This document shows positions 38,499 through 50,389 of a stretch of DNA of 64,000 bases, piece by piece. The notes under the pieces are model-generated. The model searched no databases. It was not told the origin of the DNA and saw only the letters and a program-made list of their open reading frames with translations. Position 1 is the stretch's first letter. Every line of letters starts with the position of its first letter. The position numbers and the translations under genes are program-made. The DNA lies in the NCBI RefSeq assembly GCF_032118995.1, contig NC_092652.1, forward strand, positions 25,657,044 through 25,721,043, given 5' to 3'. The DNA comes from Asterias amurensis (taxonomy: Eukaryota > Echinodermata > Asteroidea > Forcipulatida > Asteriidae).

Positions 38499-38906
38499 TT
38501 AAAGGCACTGGACACTATTGGTAATTATTCAAAATACATGTACATGTAATTATAAGCATAAAACCTTACTTGGTAACGAGTAATGGGGAGAGGTTGATAG
38601 TATAAAACATTGTAAGAAACAGCTCCCTCTGAAGTGATGTAGTTTTCGAGAAAGAAGTAATTTTCCACGAATTTGATTTCGAGACCTCAGATTTAGAATT
38701 TGAGGTCTCGAAATCAAGCATCTGAAAGCACACAACTTCGTGTGACCATGGTGCGACAAGGTTGTTTTTTCTTTCATTAATATCTCACAACTTCGATGAC
38801 CGATTGAGCTCAAATTTCCACAGGTTTGTTATTTTATGCATATGTTGAGATACACCAACTTTGAAGACTGTCTTTGACAATTACCAATAGTGTCCAGTGT
38901 CTTTAA
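38499..38906. repeat. TTAA MITE family A
   Basis: TTAAAGGCACTGGACACTAT to GTGTCCAGTGTCTTTAA; an insertion ACATGTACATGTAATTA lies near the left end. Confidence 0.88.
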
Positions 38907-39128
38907 ATCACTTAACCTGAGTTATGGGGTTGACACAGTTCTTTCAACAGTGGTCCACTAACCAGATGTTCGTTATAACACCTGGAACCCAGGCCCCAAT
39001 TTCATGAAGCCTGTAAGCACAAAAAACTTGCTAATCACAGTGCTTGCTCTAAGGGGAACAAGAAACAACCAGGGGTAAATCACTTGACTAAGTAATGTGA
39101 TTTTTTTCTTAACAGTGGTCCACTGACC

Positions 39129-39375
39129 AGGGCCCAATTTCATAGAGCTGCTAAGCACAAAATTTTGCTTAGCATGAAATTTCTTCCTTGACAAAAACAG
39201 GATTATACCAACCAAATTTCCATGTAATTTTCAGGATAAGCAAACAACAGCTGAATACCAGTAACAAGCAATATGCAACAAGTGGAAATTTGGTTGGTAA
39301 TCCTGTTTTTATCAAGAAAGAAATTTCATGCTTAGCAAATTTTTGTACTTGGCAGCGCTATGAAATTGGGCCCTG
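39129..39375. repeat. Foldback MITE family F, copy 2
   Basis: GGGCCCAATTTCATAGAGCT on the left, GCGCTATGAAATTGGGCCC on the right, with AACCAAATTTCCA and TGGAAATTTGGTTGG as inner complementary arms. Confidence 0.85.
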
Positions 39376-39710
39376 ATGTTCATTAAAACACCTGAAGACT
39401 TGGGCTCAAAAACTTGCCAAGCACAGAAGTCTTGCTTTTACATAAAAAAGTCCTGCTTTTAAAACAGCAGGAGATTACCAGCCAAACTTCATTAAGTTTT
39501 CATTGTTGTGACTGGTGCCTTACTCAAGTTTTGTTAGCAAAGAAATTTGTCGATCAGAATTTTCTGCTGAACAGTAACGGCTTTATCAAATTGGGCCCAG
39601 TTAAAGTTATTTCCAAAAGGTCGGGCTGGTTAGTTCAGTGTTAAAAGCCACCACAATAAACCCTCTTTATGAATGGCTCAGTGTAAAAGATGGTGAACTG
39701 GCTACCATCC

Positions 39711-40325
39711 TGGGGCCAATTTCATAGAGCTGCTTAAAGCCATTATACACTTTCGGTAAACAGTATTGTCCAAGTCCCACACTTCGTGTATCACAACTTA
39801 TATATAAAATAACAATCCTGTGGAAATTTAGGCTCAATCGGACATCGGAGTCGGGAGAAAATAACGGGAAAACCCACTCCTGTTTTCGCGCGTTTCGCCG
39901 TGTCATGACATGTGTTTGTAACAAATCCGTAATTCTCGTCAACGAGAATTTATATTGTTTTACCGTTTTCTCAAAAAGTAAAGCATTTCATGGACTAATA
40001 TTTCAAGAGAAGTCTTTCACCATTACCTTCTGTAAACCCTGTAAATAATTTGTAAATCTGTGAACTTTTTTTTTTTTTTTCTGTACCGAAAGGGTCCAAT
40101 GGCTTTAAGCAAAAGATTTGCTTTTAAAGCACAAAAATAGCTCGCTTATTTTACACATGTTACTGGCCAAAATTTCCTGCCATATATACATTGCTTATGA
40201 CTAGTATTAAGCTGTTGTTTACTTAGCATTACAATTGAGTGAAGTCTTGGCCGGTAATCTGATTTTACTAAGCAATGAATTTTTTGCTTAAGCAAAATTT
40301 AAGCAGCTCTATGAAATTGGGCCCA
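39711..40325. repeat. Foldback MITE family F, copy 3, interrupted by family B
   Basis: Left end TGGGGCCAATTTCATAGAGC, right end CAGCTCTATGAAATTGGGCC. Family B occupies 39734-40108; excision leaving one TTAA gives GAGCTGCTTAAGCAAAAG, as in the uninterrupted copy at 5275. Confidence 0.85.
39734..40108. repeat. TTAA MITE family B, copy 3
   Basis: TTAA at 39734-39737 and 40105-40108. Termini AGCCATTATACACTTTCGG and CCGAAAGGGTCCAATGGCT. Nearly identical to the copy at 13816. Confidence 0.92.
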
Positions 40326-40635
40326 GGGCTCAATCCATGAAACTGTTTACCAGAAAAAAATGATCAGCAAATTTCTTTGCCTTACATGTAAGTTTTTAAG
40401 AACTCCTAGGACTAGTCCTAAGTTAGGACTTAATTTTAAATCGATGAAAAGGTTCCCTACATGTACTCAACAGGATATTTAATGGACTCAACATTCAATA
40501 TCATTTCAAAATAATTTTATTGCAGATACTGAGCATCGTGTTTAAAGATTCAACAGAGAAACACAAGAACGCGGAACTTGTTCAGTCATTAGTTTACTGG
40601 TCGTTACTGGCCCGATGCTAGAACCACTGGCCTTG

Positions 40636-40834
40636 GGCTAGTCTTGGTTCAAGACTCTCCTGGATTCGGCACAAGAGGGCGCGATATCACCTCAACGCAC
40701 TATCAACCACGAACCGCTATCACTCATAGCGGTTCTTGTGGTGATAGCGGTTCAGGGTTGATAGCGCATTAGGGTGATGGTGATAGCCCGCCCTCTTGTG
40801 ACAAATCCAAGAGAGTCTTGAACCAAGACTAGCC
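40636..40834. repeat. About 200-bp imperfect inverted repeat
   Basis: Left arm starts GGCTAGTCTTGGTTCAAGAC, right arm ends GTCTTGAACCAAGACTAGCC; arms of about 90 bp match with a few changes and meet near 40727-40740. Other arm words: CACAAGAGGGCG and ACCGCTATCAC. Foldback element or decayed MITE. Confidence 0.75.
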
Positions 40835-41541
40835 TTGGGCCTGTGGTTCAGTGTAAATATCCTTAGGCCTTAGTCATAAACTGAACTTAAATGCAAAATA
40901 CCAACTGTTCTTCTCCCACTCCTTGTATTAAACAAATTTGACTATACTCAGATTCATTTAAGCATGTAGGGGTAAAACAAAAATCATCTATGCTACATCC
41001 ACAGCAAATCCATAAAATAACAGTTTCAAAATGCTTAAATAAATCCTAGAATGGTAATTTTTTTGAACAACACCATCAGTGTTGAGCTGCAGCTGTACGT
41101 TACAGATACCTACTGCATAATATTTTAATATTAACACAAGGTGTAGTAAGACCTCTGTCACATTCATGACGAAACCAGGTAATGAATCAAAGGTCATTTA
41201 CAAAGTTCACAAAGTTTGTAAAAAAATATAAATGACAAGGCATAGTCACAACCCGGATCTATTCAGATATTTATCACAGATTGATAAAAAACTGCAAAAT
41301 TTACAATTTAGTAAAAAAGGCAAGAAGAACTAACAAAAAGATAAATTAGAACATGTACCACTGAACAGATAAAATAATCTTCGAGATAAAGGACACAAAG
41401 TTTGGATTAAAAATAATCATTGTGTACTATTCAACATGCACTTTGAACAATAAAAGTCACCATATTTTTTAATCACACCACTTTACACAACATTGGAATG
41501 GAAGAACGATATTTCAGAAAGAATCCCACAATGCAACATTG

Positions 41542-42921
41542 TCACCAATAGCTCATTACAGTCATCGAACCTGGCGATTCGGGAGAGGCCGTAACCAGAC
41601 GTGTATCATTCATCCACATGATGTGTAGCAGACTAGGATTGCGATGTACAACATTTAACAGGTTTCCGTTTGTCGCATCCCACACCACGATTTTCTTACG
41701 GTCCCCGCCCGATACCAGCCTGTTGCCAAGGAGACATAAACAACGCACGACACCGATGTGTTCTTGCATGACTCTCAGCCGAGTCCCGCTGTGCGACCAA
41801 AGTCTGACCGTACTGTCTGCTGACCCGGAAGCGATGATGTCATCATTAATACACAGACAGTAGACATCCCCCTCGTGACCCTCCAGGGTTTGTAGACACG
41901 CTCCCGACGTCGTGTCCCAGATCTTGACCACACTGTCTCCGCCCCCGCTTACGATGATTCGCTCGTTGAATTCACAGCAGAATACCACCTCCGTATGTCC
42001 ATTTAAAATATGCAAACACTCCCCTTTCTTGCTGATATCCCACACTCTAAGAGTAGTATCCCAGGATGTACTCACCACTATACTACCCAAGCATTTCAAA
42101 CTTTCAATATCGTCTGTATGACCTCTGAGAATCTGGGTACAGATTCCTTCACTTAATGACCATACTCTGACTGATTTGTCGTTGGACGCACTGACAATAG
42201 TGTCCCCTACAATACAGATGCATTCAACGCCAGCTTGATGACCGCTAAGTGTCATCAAACAACACGCAGAGTGAGGATTAAAGACACGGATGAGGGTGTC
42301 CTGACAACCCGTCACGCAGATGTCATCCTTTAGCTTCAAGCATGATACAGCATCAGTATGTCCATCCAGTCTATGTAAAAACGCCGATGTCAGAAGGTCC
42401 CATACACACACAGTCCCGTCCAAACTCCCACTTATGAGGATTTTCCCGTCGCTGTCTAAACACGTCACTCTCTCCTGATGCCTACGCAGAACTGGAGCGA
42501 TGCGATAGCGCCCTCTATGCCAATTCTGTTCCAAGTGCCACGCTCTCATGTAAATCTGCTTCCAGTGGCATGTTGGGGTAAGGCCTTTCCACTTATCGAT
42601 GATGCTATCAAAGTGAAATGTTGGAGTGGTCTTAGAAATGTTTGTGTATGATGGGCTGAAAGGGGCTTCATGAGCAAGGTCAACGACCTCACTATAGCGT
42701 TGCCAACCTTTACCTCGACAGAGTCGATGCCAGATTTGGTCATTATTAGACCGCTCACGCCAGACCCTTGAACACAATGAAGCTGAGCATAAATCTTTAG
42801 CGGACAGCAAACAGAATATTTGTGCTGTCAATTCATGTGGGAGGACTGAGGGGATGTCTAAGGTTAGAAATGAGCGAACCTCATCCAATGAAACTCCCTC
42901 AACTAATCCATCTGCCATCAT
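41542..42921 (-). CDS. F-box/WD40-repeat protein, SCF substrate-receptor type
   Basis: A 459-residue protein in one coding exon. F-box at about residues 25-70 (LPHELTAQIFCLLSAKDL, WRERSNNDQIWHRLC), a linker, the WKQIYMRAWHL motif near 120-130, then at least seven WD40 blades from about 147 to 425, each with a GH and a final WD-like pair: CVWD, RVFN, RVWS, RVWD, KIWD, RLWS, VVWD. This is the FBXW plan (F-box binds Skp1, propeller binds phosphodegrons) as in FBXW7/Cdc4. N-terminal dimerisation motifs are not evident and the closest vertebrate FBXW is unclear. A splice acceptor (minus-strand GATTTCAG) at 43003 leaves an 81-nt leader with a short upstream ORF, so at least one 5' UTR exon lies further upstream, perhaps ending at the GTAAGT donor near 44455. 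Confidence 0.92.
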   Translation of the reverse strand: MMADGLVEGVSLDEVRSFLTLDIPSVLPHELTAQIFCLLSAKDLCSASLCSRVWRERSNNDQIWHRLCRGKGWQRYSEVVDLAHEAPFSPSYTNISKTTPTFHFDSIIDKWKGLTPTCHWKQIYMRAWHLEQNWHRGRYRIAPVLRRHQERVTCLDSDGKILISGSLDGTVCVWDLLTSAFLHRLDGHTDAVSCLKLKDDICVTGCQDTLIRVFNPHSACCLMTLSGHQAGVECICIVGDTIVSASNDKSVRVWSLSEGICTQILRGHTDDIESLKCLGSIVVSTSWDTTLRVWDISKKGECLHILNGHTEVVFCCEFNERIIVSGGGDSVVKIWDTTSGACLQTLEGHEGDVYCLCINDDIIASGSADSTVRLWSHSGTRLRVMQEHIGVVRCLCLLGNRLVSGGDRKKIVVWDATNGNLLNVVHRNPSLLHIMWMNDTRLVTASPESPGSMTVMSYW

Positions 42922-43499
42922 CTCATCTCTTTCTACTAACTAGTGTCCCGTTTGCTGATCTTGAGTCAAGTTTTTTATTCCATCCTCTGCATCACTATAG
43001 TTCTGAAATCAAAACAAAGTTTTGACTATTATTTAGTAATTAACTAAAGTAAAACCTACACTTGCATATAGTTTAAAGCCTAGGCCTATGTCATTAATTT
43101 CATTAACGACACCCCTGTGGATACATTTACCAATTTGCTCAAACTGTACTTGGACAGTTAACAAAAAATCATAATAGGCAAAAACATTATAGCAATTAAA
43201 TCTTAACCCCAGATTCCACAAAGAAGTTCTTACATAGGTCTAAAGAAAATGTTAAGAAAATTACGCAATAATGTTACGCAATTGAGATGTTAAAAGCGGA
43301 GCCATTAACAGCTCAACAAGGTGGGCTTAACTCCCCCTTGTTTGAAGTTTTTACTTCGACGCTAGCAAGTTCTCAATTCAAGAAATTCTAAATATTAGTA
43401 CTACATGTAGTAGCAAATTCAAAATGACAGCATCCCTTCCCATACATGTAGTTACAAGGTTTTATACTCTAGGACCAACTCACAAAATTTCTTTATACT

Positions 43500-44110
43500 C
43501 TACACCCCCCCCCCCCCCCTCCCAGTCCTAGACATTCGTTCGGCTGTCTCCCGTAACGGAGACGGGACGATAGCCAAACGGACCTTTTAGTTCTAGTTTC
43601 TAGGAGTAGCCCCCCACCACCTCCACTTTGCGATTTGCAATTCCAAAATTCATTGAACCAGATGATTGAACCATCATCGTTATTGTCGTGAGAGATGTAC
43701 GTCTATGAGGTTGCGCTTAGGGGAGACGATAGCGGATGAAACCGAAATAGTTCTAGGAGTAAGTTCTAGTTCTACCATAGTACCATACATACACCTTTTC
43801 GCAAATACTGGGGCGCGCGCGTAAAGCTTGGAATAACGTGCATTATGGTCTAACTGGTGACCAAATTTGATCCATATCTATCCCACAATGGCCCAATGCA
43901 CCTCGTTCAACAGTCTGCGCTAGCGATATGGTATTTGCGAAAAGGTCTATGGTTCTACGGATAACTTTCCGTATGGCGCCACCACTTTTTCACTCATTTT
44001 TACAGAAAGGGATATCTCATTGAGGTAAATTAGATACTATATTATTTCACATATTGAATGAAAAAGTGGTGTCGCCATACGGATACCATTCCAGTTCTAC
44101 CTCTCCATCC
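43500..44110. repeat. Cluster of short inverted repeats including a foldback MITE
   Basis: Cytosine run at 43505-43519. CCTTTTCGCAAATAC (about 43796) pairs with GTATTTGCGAAAAGG (about 43931). CCGTATGGCGCCACCACTTT (about 43970) pairs with AAAGTGGTGTCGCCATACGG (about 44064-44083), a 115-bp foldback. No coding content. Probably inside the 5' intron of the F-box gene. Confidence 0.6.
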
Positions 44111-45720
44111 ATGGTGTTACTGTTAGTGTCACAGTTATTCCTTATGGAGTAAAATAAGAACTGGTGTCTTGGTTTTGGTGAGTTATAAAATTATGTAACA
44201 TTACGTTGATTAACAACAACGCGAACAAACACGCGGGTAATTCAACCTGTCAATTTCTCATTTGACAAAAATAATGTTTAGTTCAAGTAAAACCACTCAA
44301 TGTCAGTCCAAACGAATCCCCCTGCTACAATGCAATCTTAAGTTCTCTTACCTATTTATTATCGGTGCATTTATTCTCAAATTAATGGCTGTTTGTGGGT
44401 AGAGCAGAGACTGGGCATCTTTCATGTGTCTGTCTTTCAGCTGAAGAAAGTTGACTTACTCTAACCCAAGGTGGCGCTGTTCAGATACAAATCTGATTTC
44501 CTGCTCGGCTGTAGAGGGCGCTATATTAAATTAATGGTCAGTGACTGCATCCGCCTACCACAGACACGGTAGCACTGGCATGCATATCTGTTTTGCTGTG
44601 TTCTTTTTTTAGAACTTGTCTTGCTAAAATGTTTTTCAACTGCTACTGAGTCGATTTCTGAAGTCTCCTTTCACAGTTGCAACATGGGAAATTAAGGCTA
44701 GGCCTGGAGGAGGATTCAAATGTGACACTGAGAAAAATGTGACACGACAAGGGTGGTGTAATGTCTGGTTCATTAAGTGGCGAGCTGCATCTTTTAAATA
44801 AAGCAAACCAAAAACCCTGAAAAGATTCAAAATAGAATGTCCACATAAATACAATGATAAAGATATTACAATGATAATCCTCAGAAAATCCAATACAATC
44901 AAAAGAGATCATAAATCGAACTTCAAAAGAAGGCGCAATCAGAAGTTTGTACATAGTTCGCCATAGGGACAGAATCCCAGGGGGACAGAATCTCCTGCCA
45001 CACTCACCACACGCTCTGATAAAATGTCGAACTAAAAAAACATAGCTTCTTGGCCCTTTTGGCACCGCTAGATAAGACGTATTCTGTTCTGTGCTCGTAA
45101 TAAACAGGGTTTGCATTCAAGTTTAATCTGAAAAAAAATCCTTGGTACTTTTTATTGAGGGGGGAGAGAGATGGTAATGAAAAAGTGTAAGGTGGTGAAA
45201 GTGTTCAGTTGTAAACAAGAACTATCCTGTTTTTTCTACTACGTGGGCGGTGAAGGAAATCGGCTGGGACTCCTCTCTTTCTCGCTTTTAGTGGATCGAG
45301 AGGTGTGGACTTCTCCTAATTAACGACGTCACCGAACGCGGAGTTAGTTGGCGTGGGCTTGCAGTACCTCACCATGAAAACCAACAAATAACTTCAAGAT
45401 ACAAGGCCTTGACTCGCTTCCCACGTCATCTCAGGAGCATCCGGTGTAGACGTAAAAACGAGGAATCTAAACCTGGTGCTTGAATAGACTTGATTCGAGT
45501 CCGGTTCTCGTGCGAGAGGTTCCTATAATGAATATCCGCCGTCAAAATAAAGCTAGTGCCCGGCACAGGTTGTGGGAGTTGTCTGGTGTTAGGTTTGAAA
45601 TCTCACGGGTTTGAGACTTTAGTCAAATCTAGCTTGAACATTGAATGGAAATCTATATATATAAATATATTTTTTTTTTAACAATTAGCGTGTATTTCGA
45701 GGTTTTATTGTATGCTCTTC
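44111..45720. other. Upstream region of the F-box gene
   Basis: A GTAAGT donor on the minus strand at about 44455 preceded by AGCTGAAAGACAGAC-side sequence may mark the opposite edge of a leader exon around 44456-44540. A 157-codon open frame at 44643-45116 (minus) has no family resemblance and is not called. Confidence 0.3.
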
Positions 45721-45722
45721 TC

Positions 45723-46098
45723 TTAAAGCCATTGGACCCTTTCGGTAAACAGTATTGTCAAAGGCCGACATTTCGTGTATCACAACTTATATATCAAATA
45801 ACACACCTGTGAAAATTTAGGCTCAATCGGTCATCGGAGTCGGGAGAAAATAACGGGAAAACCCACCCATGTATCCGCGCGTTTCGCCGTGTCATGACAT
45901 GTGTTTAAAATAAATCTGTAATTCTCGCTATCGAGAATTTTTATTGATATTGTTTTACTGTTTTCTCAAAAGGTAAAGCATTTCATGGAACAATATTTCA
46001 TGAGAAGTCTTTCACCACTACCTTGTGTAAACCCTGTAAGTTATTTGTAAATCTGTGATTTTGTTTGTGTCTGGACCGAAAGGGTCCAATGGCTTTAA
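45723..46098. repeat. TTAA MITE family B, copy 4
   Basis: TTAAAGCCATTGGACCCTTT to AGGGTCCAATGGCTTTAA with intact inverted termini. Confidence 0.9.
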
Positions 46099-46469
46099 AA
46101 AAGTGACCTCTCTGAAATTTAGACGCCCCTTAACTTTGAGAGCTATTCACCTTTGATTATCGTGAGGGGGCGCTATTAGGTCGCTTTCCAATCCGGCGTT
46201 GATTCAATGACAAAGTGTGATTTAAAGTTATAGCGTTATTGTATTATTATTTGAATTTGATAGAATAAACCGTATCAAACTTATCATTGGTCCATCCATT
46301 GAGCGTTGTTGTAGACTTCATGAATTCAGCTCAGCTATAGTCTAGCTTCTTAGATATTTCAAAGTCTGGACTAGTGTACTTTTATCGCTATACTCACGTG
46401 CTTTACAATTAAAAAGAAAAAGTCATTTTTTAATGAATTTTAGAGGACCACCAAAATATAAGAATCGTG

Positions 46470-46890
46470 ATTTCAAGGGGATGCATTTTTTAAATTGCAG
46501 CATGTAGCCATCAATCTATAAAAAGATGTTTTGTTTGATACCCTTTCAGACAACACGTGAACTGAAGAAAGAAAGAAAGAAAGAAAGAAAGAAGGAACGA
46601 TATAAAGTGCAGTGTATTTCTGTTTATTTTAGTCGACAAGAAGTACACACATCTTCATTTCTCAGAACTTCTGATAGGCACCGAAAAAAGACGCAAATTT
46701 CAAGGGATGTATTTTTGTAAGTGCAGCTTGTAGCCATCAGCCTTTTCTGCCAACACATCAAGAAGAACAGAAAAGGCACAAAAATAACGCCAAAAATACA
46801 GTGTTTCTGTTCTTTCAGTTGCCAAATATAGTACACACCATCTTTAATTTCTAGAACTTGGCGCGCCCAAACAAACCGGATTGGCACAAA
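46470..46890. repeat. Degenerate direct duplication with GAAA microsatellite
   Basis: AAGGGGATGCATTTTT...CATGTAGCCATCA (46477 on) recurs as AAGGGATGTATTTTT...TTGTAGCCATCAG (about 222 bp later). An array of GAAA tetramers lies at 46566-46592. Confidence 0.55.
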
Positions 46891-46899
46891 CCCACTTCG

Positions 46900-49440
46900 A
46901 TTACACAACCTCCTCAACGGCTATTTAGTTTCGAAAGGTAACACCAAAAAGACCACAGACACGTACCAAGGTTAGGTGCGTACGCCACCATCAAGTGTTA
47001 TTCAATTCCCCTTCATAGCTTCCCCAACGGATTTAATGTCATGCATAAATCACGTGAATGGCAGTTTTTTTTTAAAAGCACGTGTTGGTTAATGTGAGAT
47101 AGAAGACATGGCTGAAGTTTGAATGGTGCTGAGTGCGTCTATGTGAGAGCTTGGCTGTAACTAGTATTCAAGGATGAAGAAGTTGAATTCATAATCAGAG
47201 CAGACTTATGTAACATATACATTTTTATTTAGTCGGGGGTGATACATGACTGCTTCTGATCACGAAGAACCCAGTGAAACGGTTTATAACTCACACATGG
47301 AAAATAATCCCTTGTCTTAGAAATATTATTTAATAACAGTATTCCAGTTTGCATTGATCGCACAAAAAACAAACCAACAAAACTAAAAACATACGTTCAT
47401 CAACACCGAGATCATTTTATCACAAAATGGCTAATGTAGCTATTTTGTGGACACGTTCGTTTTTTTTTTTTTTTGGGGGGGGGGGGTGTGTTATTAAAAG
47501 TACTTTTAAGTAAAAATAACAGTGTGTCGAAGCAAACAAGAGGTTTCATTTTCCGAGGAAGTTATAGTTATAAATTAAGTTAATATTAAAAAAAAACCTT
47601 TATGTTATTCGTGTGCTGTTCACTTTATCATCATTATTGTATAATTTTTTGTAATTGTCTCATTGTTAAATTTTGTAAATATTTTATGATTTGATTCTAA
47701 CATCTCTGACCCTTCAATGTGTCATATTGAATACAGGACTACTTTTTGAAAAACACATTAATGTCAACGGGATTTAATTTTTCGACGGGATTTAAGACAA
47801 GCCCTTTTACGATTCCCGCCTTCGGACAAATTCCTCTAAATCAAAGTAAACATCAAACAAACCAAAATGAATTTTTAATCGAGGTTGCTCGTAGAATAAT
47901 GAGTAGGATTCGAAGTTCAACAAACTGATCAAAATACTAAATAATAATTGGCGAAAACCCATTATTTTTTACCGGCAAGTGACCAACTCGTCCCTTATCT
48001 TGTTTTGTTTGCAATCGAACAGTCATTATTTTCATCACATTCATCCTTAATTAAAAAAAATCCATGTGTTATTAATGGGATTAAAGTCTTTGAATTAATT
48101 CACTTTTAGGTTACCATTGTCTTCAATGAAAATAAAAGTACACTGTAAAATGAGTGTGTTAAAATTAACACCATTATTTGTATTGCCACATTATAGCAAC
48201 AAGTATAATCAAAATTTACACCAGGGTGTTTAAATCACATCAAGTTCTGCCAAAAGAACTGTTCTGGTGCTATTTTAACACCCTGTTGTGTTAATTTCTA
48301 TTATATGTTTGGTATCTTTATGTGATAACACCGATGGTGTCAATTTGACATCTCAGTTTTGCAATGTATGTAGTTTCATAATCTACTTTTAGTCCATCAC
48401 CCATTATGAAACCAAATTAAGGAGGCAGCTCGCACAATGTACCGGATGGTTCCTAAAAAAGGGCAGTCAATGGAATTTTGATTTCAAAGGTTTTATACAA
48501 ATTTAAACCATTAGAATTGGAGTAGAATGTCGTCACATAAAGGCGACACACGTATACCATTTTAATATCTTTTAATTGTTTTGTTTATCATTATTTCAAT
48601 TTCATGGGGGCGGGCGTTTTTTGAATGAACCGTTTAAATGCTTACGACGTCTCCGCAAAAACAAAATGTACTCTGCGACAAAAGGGTCGTGTAGTCTCCC
48701 TTAAACACAGCACCTGGCGAGTTGTCAACTTTCGCCTCAGCAAAAAAAAAAAAAAAAAAATGAAGTGTCAACACGAAAGTGTTGCGAAAAAAAAAATGAT
48801 GAAATGAAATTAAGATATGAACCTGTTAAACTATTTATGGATGTTGAGATAACGCCTGCTTGATGAAGTGTTTACAAGCAAAGCAATCTTCTAAACAGAC
48901 CATCAGACAGACTAGATCCACTGTGAGATAAGCTTAATGCGAGCAGTAGACTCTCACCGCGTTATAGTGGCCGACAGGTCAATCATACACAACCATATTT
49001 TTTGACTTTGCATTACGGAGTCTACGGGGTGGCATTCAACCCCAGACGTTGAGTCCCTGAGTGACTGGATGCATTAAAGGATCTGCATGACAACTATGTA
49101 GGAACCATGGTGTACATCAAACCTCAGTTGGGACAACTCGTCCGGTAAAGACGTAGGTCATTCAACGCGACCGGGACAACTCGTCCGTTTAAGAAGACTT
49201 GCACGAAGCCCGTTGCATTTTCGTGGTCCTTTAAATGCGTAGTTTTTTTTCCCTTCTAAATCGATTCAAAAAGGGACTCTGTAAACAAGAAATCAGGAAA
49301 TATTTTGAAAATGGCAGTTCTATACTACAGAAGAAAAAATCAAAACGCCCGGAGACATAAATCCCCGTATACAATGAGCACCGCAATCGTAGCACTTACA
49401 TCAGTACGATGAAAATAAGTTCACACGCTTTTGAGCATAC
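46900..49440. other. Gene-free stretch with simple repeats
   Basis: T/G homopolymer run at 47460-47490, adenine run at 48741-48759, and a 48139-48368 segment with inverted TAACACC/GGTGTTA motifs that may be a small MITE. No exon supported. Confidence 0.4.
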
Positions 49441-49813
49441 TTAAAGGGAAGGTACACGTTTGGTAATTACTCAAAACAAATATTAACTTAAAAACTGACT
49501 TGGTAACGAGCATTGGAGAGCTGTTGATTGTATCAAACATTGCGAGAAACGGCTCCCTCTGAAGTAGCATAGATTTTGAGAAAGAGGTAATTTCTCACTA
49601 AGTAAAAGACTTCTAGCTAGAAGTCTTTTATTCCTATCTGAAAGCACACAAATTCGTCCAACAAGGGTGTTTTTTTCTCTCATCATTTTCTCGCAACTTC
49701 GATGACCAATTTAGCTCAAACTTTCACAGGCTTGCTATTTTATGCTTATGTTGGGATACACCAAGTGAGAAGACTAGTCTTTGACAATTACCAATAGTGT
49801 ACAGAATCTTTAA
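49441..49813. repeat. TTAA MITE family A, TACACGTTTGG subfamily
   Basis: TTAAAGGGAAGGTACACGTTT at the left; AGTGTACAGAATCTTTAA at the right; core palindrome AAAGACTTCTAGCTAGAAG. Sister of the copy at 62577. Confidence 0.85.
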
Positions 49814-50030
49814 AGGTATGGTCATAGATTGGTAAATACTCAACAAAATAATATAGCCATAAAAAACTTACTTGGTGAGAAGTACTGCAGATGTTGATAA
49901 TTATAAGAAAGGATTCCCTTACGAAGTAACGTGGTTATAGGTTATTTTTCACCCCAAAACATTTGAATCTGAGAAATGATTGACGCACTCGTATTTCTGA
50001 GGGCTGACAAAAATACAAATATCAGTGGTA
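49814..50030. repeat. Partial MITE adjoining the previous one
   Basis: Family A-like left half (GATTGGTAAATACTCAACA, AAAAACTTACTTGGTGAG) without a recognisable right end. Confidence 0.5.
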
Positions 50031-50389
50031 CCCATTCACGAATACAGCCGCCATAGATGCGGTTGGTGCCCGGTATACCACCTCGCTAAACGAGGATGGG
50101 TTCAATTCAATTAAATTTACTATAAACATCAAGTTAAAAAAAACGTAAAAATTGTTTCCCAGTGTGCTTCAACGATAGTTAATCTGTAAACTTGAAGAGA
50201 AGAACTATCAAAAGATAAATTGAACAAAACGCACAGCGACTGAGATATTTACAACCATTCTAAAAATACTAGGGAGACGACCAAAAAAGTCGATACTCTT
50301 GATTAAAATACCGTGACAGTTTTCTCAACAAGTAGACACTGTATTTATCTGAAACTCTCAGAGGTGGTTTTTATTGATCTTTTTTGATG

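Noticed and set aside
36149-38813. Recurrent small proteins with CFQMLDFETSNSKLEV-like or CAFRCLISRPQ-like text
   Set aside because: These are translations of the family A MITE palindrome in different orientations, found also at 9181, 14280, 24795, 49483, 56994 and 57589; not genes.
44643-45116. A 157-codon open frame on the minus strand, with an overlapping 88-codon frame
   Set aside because: Cys/Phe-rich composition typical of random AT-rich translation, no domain, no splice or promoter signals, and two overlapping frames of similar quality.
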